Below are positions 56,226 to 63,364 of a stretch of DNA of 64,000 nt, one piece after another. A program made the translations under genes and the position numbers. The notes under the pieces were generated by a model. It was not told where the DNA came from, searched no databases, and was given only the letters and a program-made list of their open reading frames with translations. Position 1 is the first letter of the stretch. Each line of letters opens with the position of its first letter. The stretch is from DASQYE01 sp036389315 (GTDB lineage: Bacteria; Acidobacteriota; Blastocatellia; Pyrinomonadales; Pyrinomonadaceae), in contig DASVQF010000050.1 of the NCBI GenBank assembly GCA_036389315.1, positions 1 through 64,000 of the forward strand. The letters run 5' to 3'.

Positions 56226-56894
56226 TTAATCGTTCACGACCCAGCCGTCCTGAAGCTTGATGATGCGATTGCCGTAAGCGGCGTTCTGCTCGGAGTGCGT
56301 GACCTGTATGATGGTCACGCCCTGCTGGTTCAATCGCTTGAACAGCTCCATGATCTCTTTGCCCTGGCTCGAATGCAGGTTCCCAGTAGGCTCGTCGGCC
56401 AGGATCAGCTTCGGGTTCATGATGACGGCGCGGGCCACTCCGACTAACTGCTGCTGTCCGCCGGAGAGCTGATTCGGATACAAATCCTTTTTGCCGACGA
56501 TCTGAAAACGATCCAGGGTGTCGGCCACGATGCTGTCACGTTCAGACTTCTTAACGTCCTTGTAGGAGAGCGGGATTTCCAGGTTCTCGTAAACGGTCAG
56601 GTGGTCGAGCAGGTGATAGCTCTGAAAGACGAATCCGATGTACTGCTTGTGAAGCTGCGCCCGCTCCTTCTTGCCCAGTTTATGAACTGGGTGGCCCATG
56701 AAGTAGAATTCGCCCGACCAGGCGCTATCGTGCATGCCGAGGATGTGCAGGAGCGTGGACTTGCCGGAGCCCGACGGGCCCATGATGGAGACAAACTCGC
56801 CCTCTTCAATATCCATCTCGACCCGGCGCAGGACATAGGTCTTCTGCACACCATGCTCGTAGAACTTCTCTATGTTTCTCAATTGAATCATCAT
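56226..56894 (-). CDS. ABC transporter ATPase 1 (LolD-like) with altered motifs
   Basis: 222-residue nucleotide-binding protein. Walker A GPSGSGKST (39-47), Q-loop FVFQSYHLL (88-96), signature LSGGQ (143-147), Walker B LILADEPTG (163-171) and switch His at 200 are present. Two positions differ from the usual LolD/MacB pattern: the signature continues QQLVGVARA, where QQRVAIARA is normal, and the D-loop reads NLHS in place of NLDS. Both are retained in the second ATPase of the cluster. ATPase 1 may therefore be slower, regulatory, or the weaker half of a heterodimer; that is inference. It has its own sigma-54-type promoter (57026-57041) with a leader of about 120 bases, and lies 201 bp before the adaptor. 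Confidence 0.94.
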   Translation of the reverse strand: MMIQLRNIEKFYEHGVQKTYVLRRVEMDIEEGEFVSIMGPSGSGKSTLLHILGMHDSAWSGEFYFMGHPVHKLGKKERAQLHKQYIGFVFQSYHLLDHLTVYENLEIPLSYKDVKKSERDSIVADTLDRFQIVGKKDLYPNQLSGGQQQLVGVARAVIMNPKLILADEPTGNLHSSQGKEIMELFKRLNQQGVTIIQVTHSEQNAAYGNRIIKLQDGWVVND

Positions 56895-57025
56895 TGCAGG
56901 GAGGGCTCTCCTCTCGCCTCAGCTTCTTGAGGATTAGAACGAACTATTTACCGTAGAGTTCCCATCTTCGTTGATTTTTTTGGCCCAAGTTGTTGAGCCC
57001 AGACGAGAACGATTCGGTTCTATTA

Positions 57026-57041
57026 TGGAAATACCGTGCCA
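57026..57041 (-). promoter_or_regulatory. Sigma-54-type -24/-12 promoter of ATPase 1
   Basis: The minus strand reads TGGCACGGTATTTCCA: a perfect TGGCACG followed, with correct spacing, by TTCCA where the consensus is TTGCW. The predicted start of transcription is near 57015, leaving a leader of about 120 bases before ATG 56894. The weaker -12 match lowers confidence, but the paired upstream repeat supports it. Confidence 0.65.
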
Positions 57042-57106
57042 CTCGGGCCGCAGGGTCAAAGCTGAGTCAAATAGGCTGTTGAAGAGCGGAGAGGGGGCTT
57101 TTATTT

Positions 57107-57144
57107 TCCCAATTCCGGGACGCGCCTGTTCGGAATCGGACAAC
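57107..57144 (-). promoter_or_regulatory. Putative activator site upstream of the ATPase 1 promoter (copy 2)
   Basis: The core TGTCCG-ATTC-CGAACA (57127-57142) is identical to copy 1. After the same 6-base spacer comes TCCCGGAATTGGGA (57107-57120), itself an inverted repeat TCCC-N6-GGGA. The core is centred about 120 bp before the predicted transcription start. Apart from this site and the promoter, the 315-bp region 56895-57209 holds nothing else I can identify. Confidence 0.65.
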
Positions 57145-57209
57145 AAGGAGGTAGAAGGCCGAAAGGCGGCCCATGAGCAGAAAGTCTCGGGCCGCCTTCC
57201 CCTTCAGGG

Positions 57210-57989
57210 CTACCGGGACTTGCCATCCTTCTTCTTCTTACTCGCCCTCTTCTTCTGAGCCCTCTTCGTGCTTCGCTTTTTCGCCGCGCTCTTCTTGGCG
57301 GCCGTTTTGGAGGCCCTCTTTTTGGCCGCCCTCTTTTTCCCCGCCTGTGAGCGGGAATCTTCAGGCGCTTTGGTCGTCGCCACCAGTTCGTCTTTAGACA
57401 TGGCCTTCGGCTTGGAGATGACCGTGCGGGAGGCTGGCTTGTGGTCAGTGCCGGAGAGGTGGGCCGACTCAACCGGCTCGACGTTCCTTTGGGGCGGCTC
57501 CATTGTTCTCGCGCGCGGGCCTTTCTCGCCGGGACGAAGGAGCGCGGCGGCCGTCGGGCTCACGCCTTCTATCCAGTCGGCTTCAGTCTTGAGCACGGCC
57601 TCGTTCAAGTTGCCCGCGCGCTCCATGACTTCGCCAGTGATGCGCGAAGCTTCTTTGAACACCTGTTCGCCGGCCGCGAGCAGTGTGTCCAGCAGGCCGC
57701 CTCCGCCCCGAGCGGCAGAGCGCCGCGAAGAGGAGGCTTTTCCCCTGATGATTCGTACGGGCTTGCGCTGCTTGAGAAAAAATCTCTTGATCTTTTCGCG
57801 TATGACGCGGGCGCTGTTCTCCTGCCCGGCCTTGTCGTGAAAGTCGTCGCAGAACTGGCCGTAGCTGCCGGTGAACTGTATGCACCAGGCATCTTTGCCG
57901 AGCGGGCGGGTGATGTCCGTGATCTCGCAATCAAGACGTAGATCGCTGACGGCCTGCTCGGCCGCGCGCTTGATGTCTTCCTTTTCCAT
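57210..57989 (-). CDS. Protein with histone H1-like Lys/Ala-rich tail
   Basis: 259 residues. Residues 1-85 form a compact, probably folded part (DIKRAAEQAVSDLRLDCEIT, a Trp-Cys pair, and REKIKRFFLKQRKPVRIIRG). The middle (about 90-210) looks mostly disordered with short helices. The last 45 residues are an AAKK/ASKK-type tail ending in KKKKDGKSR, like the basic tails of bacterial H1-like DNA-binding proteins. Nucleic-acid binding is therefore likely, but the N-terminal part matches nothing I recognise. GAGG lies about 5 bases before ATG 57989. It follows efp by 49 bp on the same strand and is probably co-transcribed with it. The run of AAG/AGG codons makes the 3' end strongly biased in composition. 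Confidence 0.75.
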   Translation of the reverse strand: MEKEDIKRAAEQAVSDLRLDCEITDITRPLGKDAWCIQFTGSYGQFCDDFHDKAGQENSARVIREKIKRFFLKQRKPVRIIRGKASSSRRSAARGGGGLLDTLLAAGEQVFKEASRITGEVMERAGNLNEAVLKTEADWIEGVSPTAAALLRPGEKGPRARTMEPPQRNVEPVESAHLSGTDHKPASRTVISKPKAMSKDELVATTKAPEDSRSQAGKKRAAKKRASKTAAKKSAAKKRSTKRAQKKRASKKKKDGKSR

Positions 57990-58038
57990 CTGGCCTCGTT
58001 TCTTAAAAGCTGACGGCTGAGGGCTGTAAAGCTTCGCT

Positions 58039-58611
58039 TCAGGCGCGTCCTGCGACCTCTCCGTTCTGCGTATTGACGCGCACGGTCTCGCCCTCTTTGA
58101 TAAAGAGCGGGACGCGGACGGCCAGGCCCGTTTCCAGCGTCGCCTGCTTGGTTGCGCCGCCCGCAGCCGTATCGCCGCGCGCGCCCAGCTCCGTGGATGC
58201 GACCTTCAGCTCGACGTACTGCGGCAACTGTAGAGAGACGGCCGCGCCGTTATACTTCAAGACCTGCACGGTCGTTCCTTCTTTCAAGTAGGCGCGGTCG
58301 TCGCCGACCTGCTCCGGCGTGAAGGCGAACTGCTCGTAGGTTGACTCGTCCATGAAATGAAAGCCTTCGCCGTCGGCGTAGAGAAAGGAGGCCGGGACAA
58401 GCTGCACGTCCGGCTCGGCAAATTTCTCGCTCGACTTAAAGCTCCGCTCCTGCACAGCGCCCGTCAACAGGTGGCGCAGCTTAGTCCGCACCATGGTCGC
58501 CGCGCCGCGCGCCGTCGGCGAAGCGAAGAAGACCTCGACGACAGTGTAAGGCTGGTTGTCTACAGTGATGAGCATCTTGCGTTTCAGCTCGTTGGCCCCG
58601 ATCAATGCCAT
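58039..58611 (-). CDS. efp: Elongation factor P
   Basis: 190 residues from ATG 58611; an in-frame ATG 16 codons upstream adds a stretch absent from the family. EF-P binds ribosomes stalled at consecutive prolines and speeds peptide bond formation. Domain 1 starts ANELKRKM and carries the P-site-reaching loop FFASPTARGAATMVRTKL. Domain 2 has FMDESTYEQFAF, and domain 3 has the conserved GDTAAGGATKQATLETGLAV and VPLFIKEGETVRVNTQNGE. The loop differs from the common KPGKGQA/PGKGGA form: it seems one residue longer, with Arg at or next to the usual modified Lys. Whether and how this tip is modified cannot be told, since no modification gene is in the window. The surrounding order is 62-residue gene, efp, Lys-rich protein. 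Confidence 0.95.
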   Translation of the reverse strand: MALIGANELKRKMLITVDNQPYTVVEVFFASPTARGAATMVRTKLRHLLTGAVQERSFKSSEKFAEPDVQLVPASFLYADGEGFHFMDESTYEQFAFTPEQVGDDRAYLKEGTTVQVLKYNGAAVSLQLPQYVELKVASTELGARGDTAAGGATKQATLETGLAVRVPLFIKEGETVRVNTQNGEVAGRA

Positions 58612-58725
58612 TCCGGAATCATCTCCCGCATCAAACGTCGAATTTGCCGGGCGGGGCATGAGCTGCTCTTCAGAAGCCTGCGGCCCCGCTCCTCTTTTGA
58701 ACTGCCGCGCGCGCGCGTGCTCTCT

Positions 58726-58914
58726 TTACTCCTGCGGCTTGGCGTCGCCTCCCGGCTGGCGCTTGCGAATCACGTTAGCCAAGCCTTCCAGGGCCCTTTT
58801 GGCTATGCCGGTCGGGTCTTTAGTCGCGCCCAGGGACTCCTGCGCATCGCCGATAATCCCCAAAAGCTCTTGCTGCACGACCGCGCGTATCTTCTGCTCG
58901 TCTGCTTCGCTCAT
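58726..58914 (-). CDS. Small acidic-to-basic helical protein, unrecognised
   Basis: 62 residues (MSEADEQKIRAVVQQELLGI onward). It has an acidic start, a predicted amphipathic helix, a short Gly/Asp turn, a second helix (GIAKRALEGLANVIRKRQ) and a polar tail. GGAG stands about 9 bases before its ATG and the coding-strand codon pattern resembles that of its neighbours, so I take it as real. It lies 114 bp upstream of efp on the same strand and is the first gene after the divergent gap with the plus-strand flavoprotein. No function can be assigned. Confidence 0.6.
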   Translation of the reverse strand: MSEADEQKIRAVVQQELLGIIGDAQESLGATKDPTGIAKRALEGLANVIRKRQPGGDAKPQE

Positions 58915-59022
58915 CTCGCTCGCTCCTCGCGCGCCTCGAAATCCGGCGCAGCATCGCCTTCCTTCAGCATAAACGTTTCGCTTCTCCTCGATTTCGGTTT
59001 GGTAGTTTAAGAGCGCGCCCGT

Positions 59023-59031
59023 ATTCTAGCA
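59023..59031 (-). promoter_or_regulatory. Possible extended -10 promoter for the efp gene group
   Basis: The minus strand reads TGCTAGAAT, an extended -10 element (TG-N-TAGAAT). A loose -35 (TTGAGC) lies about 19 bases before it. It is in the 150-bp divergent gap upstream of the 62-residue gene and efp. The evidence is the motif alone. Confidence 0.3.
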
Positions 59032-59064
59032 TTACAGAGCGGCCCAAGCTCAAGAGAAGAAAGG

Positions 59065-60243
59065 ATGAAACCGAGTGTGCAGAGGGACGTGATAGTTCTG
59101 GGCGGCGGCGCGGCCGGCCTCTTCTGCGCCATAGAGGCTGGCAAGCGCGGCCGCAGCACCCTGGTCATCGAACACTCCGAGCGCGTCGGAAAGAAGATAG
59201 TCATCTCCGGCGGAGGCCGCTGCAACTTCACCAACCTCAACACCGGGCCCGACAATTTCCTCTCGGCCAATCCCAATTTCGCCAAGTCTGCGCTCGCGCG
59301 CTACACGCCTCGCGACTTCATAGAACTGGTCGAACGCCACCGCATCCCCTATCACGAAAAGAAGCTGGGCCAACTCTTCTGTGACGACAGCTCGCGCCGC
59401 ATCATCCGCATGCTCCTGGATGAATGCGAGAGCGCGGGCGTCGAGATACGTCTCAACTGCCGCGTCTCCGGAGTGGAGAAGAACGCCCGGTTCACGGTCG
59501 AGACGAACCAGGGCATCTTCTCGTCCGAGGCGCTCGTCGTAGCCACTGGCGGCCTCTCCGTTCCGCCCACGGGCGCGACGGATTTCGGCTACAGTCTGGC
59601 GCGCCGCTTTGGCCTGGCGCTCGTCGAGACGCGGCCCGCGCTCGTTCCCCTCACCTTCGCCCCGAACAAACTGGAAGAGCTGAAGGCCCTGAGCGGCGTT
59701 TCCGTAGACGCAGTGGTCTCGGGCGGCGGAGCGCAATTTCGCGAAAACATTCTGCTCACGCACAGAGGCGTGAGCGGCCCGGCCATCCTGCAAATCTCGT
59801 CCTACTGGAAGCGCGGAGAGCCGATCTCCATTAACCTGCTGCCGGAGGCTGACGCGCTCTCTCTACTGGAAAGCAAGCGCCGCTCCGGGATGGAGCTGGC
59901 GAACCTCCTGGGCCAACACCTGCCGCGCCGTTTTGCTCACGCATGGTCTAACCTGTATGCTCCGTCCAGGCCCCTCAATCGTTACTCTACAAAAGAGCTG
60001 GCGGAGATTGCGCGCGCGCTGCACGACTGGCGTCTTTATCCGGACGGAACCGAAGGCTACAGGAAGGCTGAGGTGACGGCCGGAGGCGTAGACACGGATG
60101 AATTGTCATCACGCACGATGGAGGCGCGACGAGTGCCCGGCCTCTACTTCATAGGCGAGGTCGTGGACGTGACGGGCCAGCTCGGCGGCTACAACTTCCA
60201 GTGGGCGTGGGCCTCTGCCTACGCCGCCGGGCAATACGTTTAA
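59065..60243 (+). CDS. BaiN/HI0933-family NAD(P)/FAD-dependent oxidoreductase
   Basis: 392 residues. N-terminal FAD-binding Rossmann motif VLGGGAAGLFCAIEAGKRG (about 9-27), then VGKKIVISGGGRCNFTN (about 37-53), the hallmark of the HI0933/YhiN group. In the middle is LVVATGGLSVPPTGATDFGY, and near the end GEVVDVTGQLGGYNFQWAWA, which closes the FAD site. Length and motifs fit the family fully. These flavoproteins are mostly uncharacterised; the bile-acid-gene member BaiN has been linked to steroid double-bond reduction, so substrate prediction is unsafe. It is the first gene on the plus strand after the efp group, and 18 bp separate it from the peptidase downstream, so the two may be co-transcribed. 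Confidence 0.93.
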   Translation: MKPSVQRDVIVLGGGAAGLFCAIEAGKRGRSTLVIEHSERVGKKIVISGGGRCNFTNLNTGPDNFLSANPNFAKSALARYTPRDFIELVERHRIPYHEKKLGQLFCDDSSRRIIRMLLDECESAGVEIRLNCRVSGVEKNARFTVETNQGIFSSEALVVATGGLSVPPTGATDFGYSLARRFGLALVETRPALVPLTFAPNKLEELKALSGVSVDAVVSGGGAQFRENILLTHRGVSGPAILQISSYWKRGEPISINLLPEADALSLLESKRRSGMELANLLGQHLPRRFAHAWSNLYAPSRPLNRYSTKELAEIARALHDWRLYPDGTEGYRKAEVTAGGVDTDELSSRTMEARRVPGLYFIGEVVDVTGQLGGYNFQWAWASAYAAGQYV

Positions 60244-60261
60244 GGAGAGAGAAGATAGGAG

Positions 60262-62349
60262 ATGAGGGTTACGACGAGACTATACGGCGTGCTGTTGCTC
60301 TTGTTCACGACGCTGGCCGTAGCGGCGCAGCCGTCCGAGCAGCCGCGCGGCATCACGCCCGAAGATTATTACGCCTTCGAGTTCCTGCGCGAGCCGCGCA
60401 TTTCGCCGGACGGAAAACTGGTCGCCTACGTCCTGACGACCGTGGATCGAAAGCAGAACCGGCGCAGCTCATCCGTCTGGATGGTTGCGACCGACGGCAC
60501 GCGCGCGCCCTGGCAATTCACGACCAGCCCGCAGGACTCGTCTTCGCCCCAGTGGAGCCCGGACGGTCAAGCGTTGGCCTTCATCTCTTCTCGTCCGGGC
60601 GTGGCGGACGCAGCCGCCGCGAGCGAAGGTGCGGCGGCGGCCAACAGGCCGAAGAAGCAGGTCTATGTCCTCTCGATGAGCGGAGGCGAGGCGCGCCGCG
60701 TGACAGACCTCAAGAACGGCGCGGACGCTTTTCAGTGGTCGCCGGACGGCACGCGCCTGGCCGTCCTGAGCCGCACGGGCCCAAGCGACTCGCGCCCCGA
60801 AAATCGTGAGCGCAGCGACGTGCGCCACTACTCGCAGCAGCTCTACAAGACGAACGACACGGGCTGGTTCGACGACAAGCGCACGCATATCTGGATCGTG
60901 GACGTAAAGAGCGGACAAGCCGCGCAGCTTACTTCCGGCGATGATTGGGATGATCGTGACCCGCAATGGTCGCCGGACGGCAAGCGCCTGGCTTTCGTCT
61001 CAGACCGCACGGGCCGCGCCTACGAAGAGAGCCGCAATACGGACGTGTGGGTGATTAATGTCGCGGGCGGGCCGCTCGTGAAAATCTCCGATCATGCGGA
61101 GCAGGACGAGTCGCCGCGCTGGTCGCCCGATGGCAAGACCATAGCCTTCACGGGCAGCGTCACGGAGCGCGATCATCCGAAAATCTGGCTCGCGCCGAGC
61201 GCGGGCGGCGCTGCCTCCACCCTCGCCGTCAAAGACCTGGACTTGATTCCCTCCGACCTCGAATGGTCACCCGACGGACGCTCGCTCTATTTCGGCGCAG
61301 GCGTGCGCGGCGAATATCAACTGTTCCGCGCGGGCCTCTCTTCCAGAGAGGCGCGGCCCATCACAGTGGGCCCACGCGCCGTGCGCAACATGGACATCAG
61401 CCCGCGCGGCGGGAGGATGACTTACACGGTCAACGACTTCAAGCACCTGGACGACCTCTACGTGGCCGACCTGGATGCAAGGGGCGAGCGACGGCTGACC
61501 AATCTGAACCAGGGGCTCTGGGCCAAGCTACAGCTTCAGGACGTGGAGCGCTTCACCTACAAGGGGGCGGACGGCCTGGACGTGGACGGCTTTTTCGTCA
61601 AGCCTGTCGGGTGGCAGCCGAGAAGGAAGTATCCCATGATCCTCAACATTCATGGAGGCCCGGCCTCGATGTACGGCGTCGATTGGTTCCACGAGTTCCA
61701 GGTCTATGCTGCGCGCGGCTGGGCCGTCTTCTACACGAACCCGCGCGGCTCTACGGGGTACGGCCAAAGGTTCGAGCGCGCCATCGAAGGCGAATGGGGC
61801 GGCAAGGATTACGTGGACATCATGAACGGCGTGGAGGCCGCGCTACAGCGATACCCCTGGGTTGACCGCGAGCGTCTGGGCGTGACGGGCGGCAGCTACG
61901 GCGGCTTCATGACGAACTGGATAGTGGGCCATACCAATCTCTTCAAGGCCGCCGTGACCTTGCGTAGCGTCTCGAACTTCATCAGCGACGAAGGGACGCG
62001 CGATTATGCTTACGGCCACAAGGCAGACTTCGGCGGCGACCTCTTCGAGAAGTTCGACCTCTACTGGGAGCGCTCGCCTCTGAAGTACGCGCGAAACGTC
62101 AGGACGCCGACGCTCGTTCTTCACTCCGACAACGACCTGCGCGTGCCCATAGAACAGGGCGAGCAGTGGTATCGCGCCTTAAAACATTTCGGCGTGACGA
62201 CGGAGCTGGTCATCTTCCCGCGCGAGAATCACAACCTGACGCGCACGGGCGAGCCGCGCCACCTCGTAGAGAGCCTCAACTGGCAAGTCTACTGGTTCGA
62301 CCGCTTCATCAACGGCAACGCGGGGGCCGTGCCGCCCGACAGGAGATAG
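60262..62349 (+). CDS. Secreted S9-family (prolyl oligopeptidase-type) peptidase
   Basis: 695 residues. Signal peptide at about 1-22 (LLLLFTTLAVAAQ). Residues of about 40-410 form a TolB/DPP-like beta-propeller with repeated W-S-P-D-G motifs (for example QWSPDGQALAF, QWSPDGKRLAF, RWSPDGKTIAF, EWSPDGRSLYF). The C-terminal alpha/beta-hydrolase domain has the nucleophile in GGSYGGF (Ser545), the acid in DNDLRVP (Asp625) and the base in ENHNL (His657). The oxyanion-side motif NIHGGPASMYG is near 467-477. This is a complete catalytic triad, so an exported dipeptidyl- or acylaminoacyl-peptidase-type activity is likely. It ends 19 bp from a convergent gene. Confidence 0.95.
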   Translation: MRVTTRLYGVLLLLFTTLAVAAQPSEQPRGITPEDYYAFEFLREPRISPDGKLVAYVLTTVDRKQNRRSSSVWMVATDGTRAPWQFTTSPQDSSSPQWSPDGQALAFISSRPGVADAAAASEGAAAANRPKKQVYVLSMSGGEARRVTDLKNGADAFQWSPDGTRLAVLSRTGPSDSRPENRERSDVRHYSQQLYKTNDTGWFDDKRTHIWIVDVKSGQAAQLTSGDDWDDRDPQWSPDGKRLAFVSDRTGRAYEESRNTDVWVINVAGGPLVKISDHAEQDESPRWSPDGKTIAFTGSVTERDHPKIWLAPSAGGAASTLAVKDLDLIPSDLEWSPDGRSLYFGAGVRGEYQLFRAGLSSREARPITVGPRAVRNMDISPRGGRMTYTVNDFKHLDDLYVADLDARGERRLTNLNQGLWAKLQLQDVERFTYKGADGLDVDGFFVKPVGWQPRRKYPMILNIHGGPASMYGVDWFHEFQVYAARGWAVFYTNPRGSTGYGQRFERAIEGEWGGKDYVDIMNGVEAALQRYPWVDRERLGVTGGSYGGFMTNWIVGHTNLFKAAVTLRSVSNFISDEGTRDYAYGHKADFGGDLFEKFDLYWERSPLKYARNVRTPTLVLHSDNDLRVPIEQGEQWYRALKHFGVTTELVIFPRENHNLTRTGEPRHLVESLNWQVYWFDRFINGNAGAVPPDRR

Positions 62350-62368
62350 ACAGAGGAAAACGGAAGCT

Positions 62369-63352
62369 TCAGAAGCCGCTGAATCTCACATGCTCGCCCG
62401 TTCTGACCGAGCGGTAGCAGGCGTCCACAAGCTCTACCGATCTGTAGCCGTCGAGCGCAGTGACGCTCGCCTCGCTTCCCTGCACGATGGCATCGACGAA
62501 GGCACGGTCTTCCTGCGCGTAGCCCCACTTCTCTTCTTTGGAGAGCTGGTGCATGGAATGCGTCGTGTGATGGCCTTCGAGCCCCGTGCTGTAAGTGATA
62601 CTCTCCATCTCGCGCGTCACGATGGTCGAGTGATGAGAGAAGACCTCTATGCGCTCGAAGGGAAAGAGCCAGCCCGCGTCGGCAGAGGAGCAAAGAGTGG
62701 CGTGCATGCCGCCGGCGAAGCGCAGGAGCACTGAGAAGTCGTCCACTTCCGCGTATTCATGGCGCGAGCCGACGGCGTACAGCTCTTCAACTTCACCGAA
62801 TTGAAAGCGCATCATGTCGAACATGTGTATGGTCGTCTCGTAGAGAAAGCCGCCCGTCACGCCGGCGTCCCCGACCCACGGAGGGTTAATCAGCTCGCCG
62901 CGATTCATCTTGATGTGGGCCGAGTGCGCTTGCGCGCCCTCTGCGGCGATCAACTCTTTGAGCTTGCGGTAGACGGGAGCGAAGCGGCGATTATGGCCGA
63001 CCTGAAAGACGCGGCCGCTCTTGCGGGCCGCTCCGAGCACCGAGCGCGCATCCTCAAGGCTCGTCGCCATCGGCTTCTCACAAAAGACATGCAGCCCTGC
63101 GCGGGCGGCCGCAACGGCAAGCGCAGTGTGCTGCGTATTCGGCGTCGTGATGTAGACTGCCTCGCAAGCCTTCATCAACTCTTCGGCGTCGCGCGCCGCT
63201 TGAGCGCCGCAGGAGAGCGCGAGACGTGCTGCGCGCTCTGGGTCTACGTCCATGACGCTCACGACGCGCACGCGCTCGTCCCGCGCGAGCACGGCGGCAT
63301 GCACGCCGCCGATGTAACCCGCGCCGATGATTCCTATTTTGATCTGTTCCAT
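62369..63352 (-). CDS. Gfo/Idh/MocA-family dehydrogenase
   Basis: 327 residues. The NAD(P)-binding Rossmann fold starts IGIIGAGYIGGVHAAV (about 6-21), with an Asp-containing second strand (VMDVDPERA). The family motif EKP lies at 92-94, and the presumed catalytic region GGFLYETTIHMFD at 167-179 includes His176 and Asp179. Members oxidise a hydroxyl of sugars or inositols, or reduce the corresponding ketone. Here the usual Asp of the GGxLxDxxxH segment appears as Glu/Thr (YETTIH). Its neighbour, 12 bp upstream, is a sugar-isomerase-like gene, so both probably act in one carbohydrate or inositol pathway. The exact substrate cannot be read. It is convergent with the S9 peptidase gene. Confidence 0.93.
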   Translation of the reverse strand: MEQIKIGIIGAGYIGGVHAAVLARDERVRVVSVMDVDPERAARLALSCGAQAARDAEELMKACEAVYITTPNTQHTALAVAAARAGLHVFCEKPMATSLEDARSVLGAARKSGRVFQVGHNRRFAPVYRKLKELIAAEGAQAHSAHIKMNRGELINPPWVGDAGVTGGFLYETTIHMFDMMRFQFGEVEELYAVGSRHEYAEVDDFSVLLRFAGGMHATLCSSADAGWLFPFERIEVFSHHSTIVTREMESITYSTGLEGHHTTHSMHQLSKEEKWGYAQEDRAFVDAIVQGSEASVTALDGYRSVELVDACYRSVRTGEHVRFSGF

Positions 63353-63364
63353 CCGCGTCGCCTC

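Noticed and set aside
62350..62368. Terminator between the convergent S9 peptidase and dehydrogenase genes
   Set aside because: The 19-bp gap has no inverted repeat or T-run.
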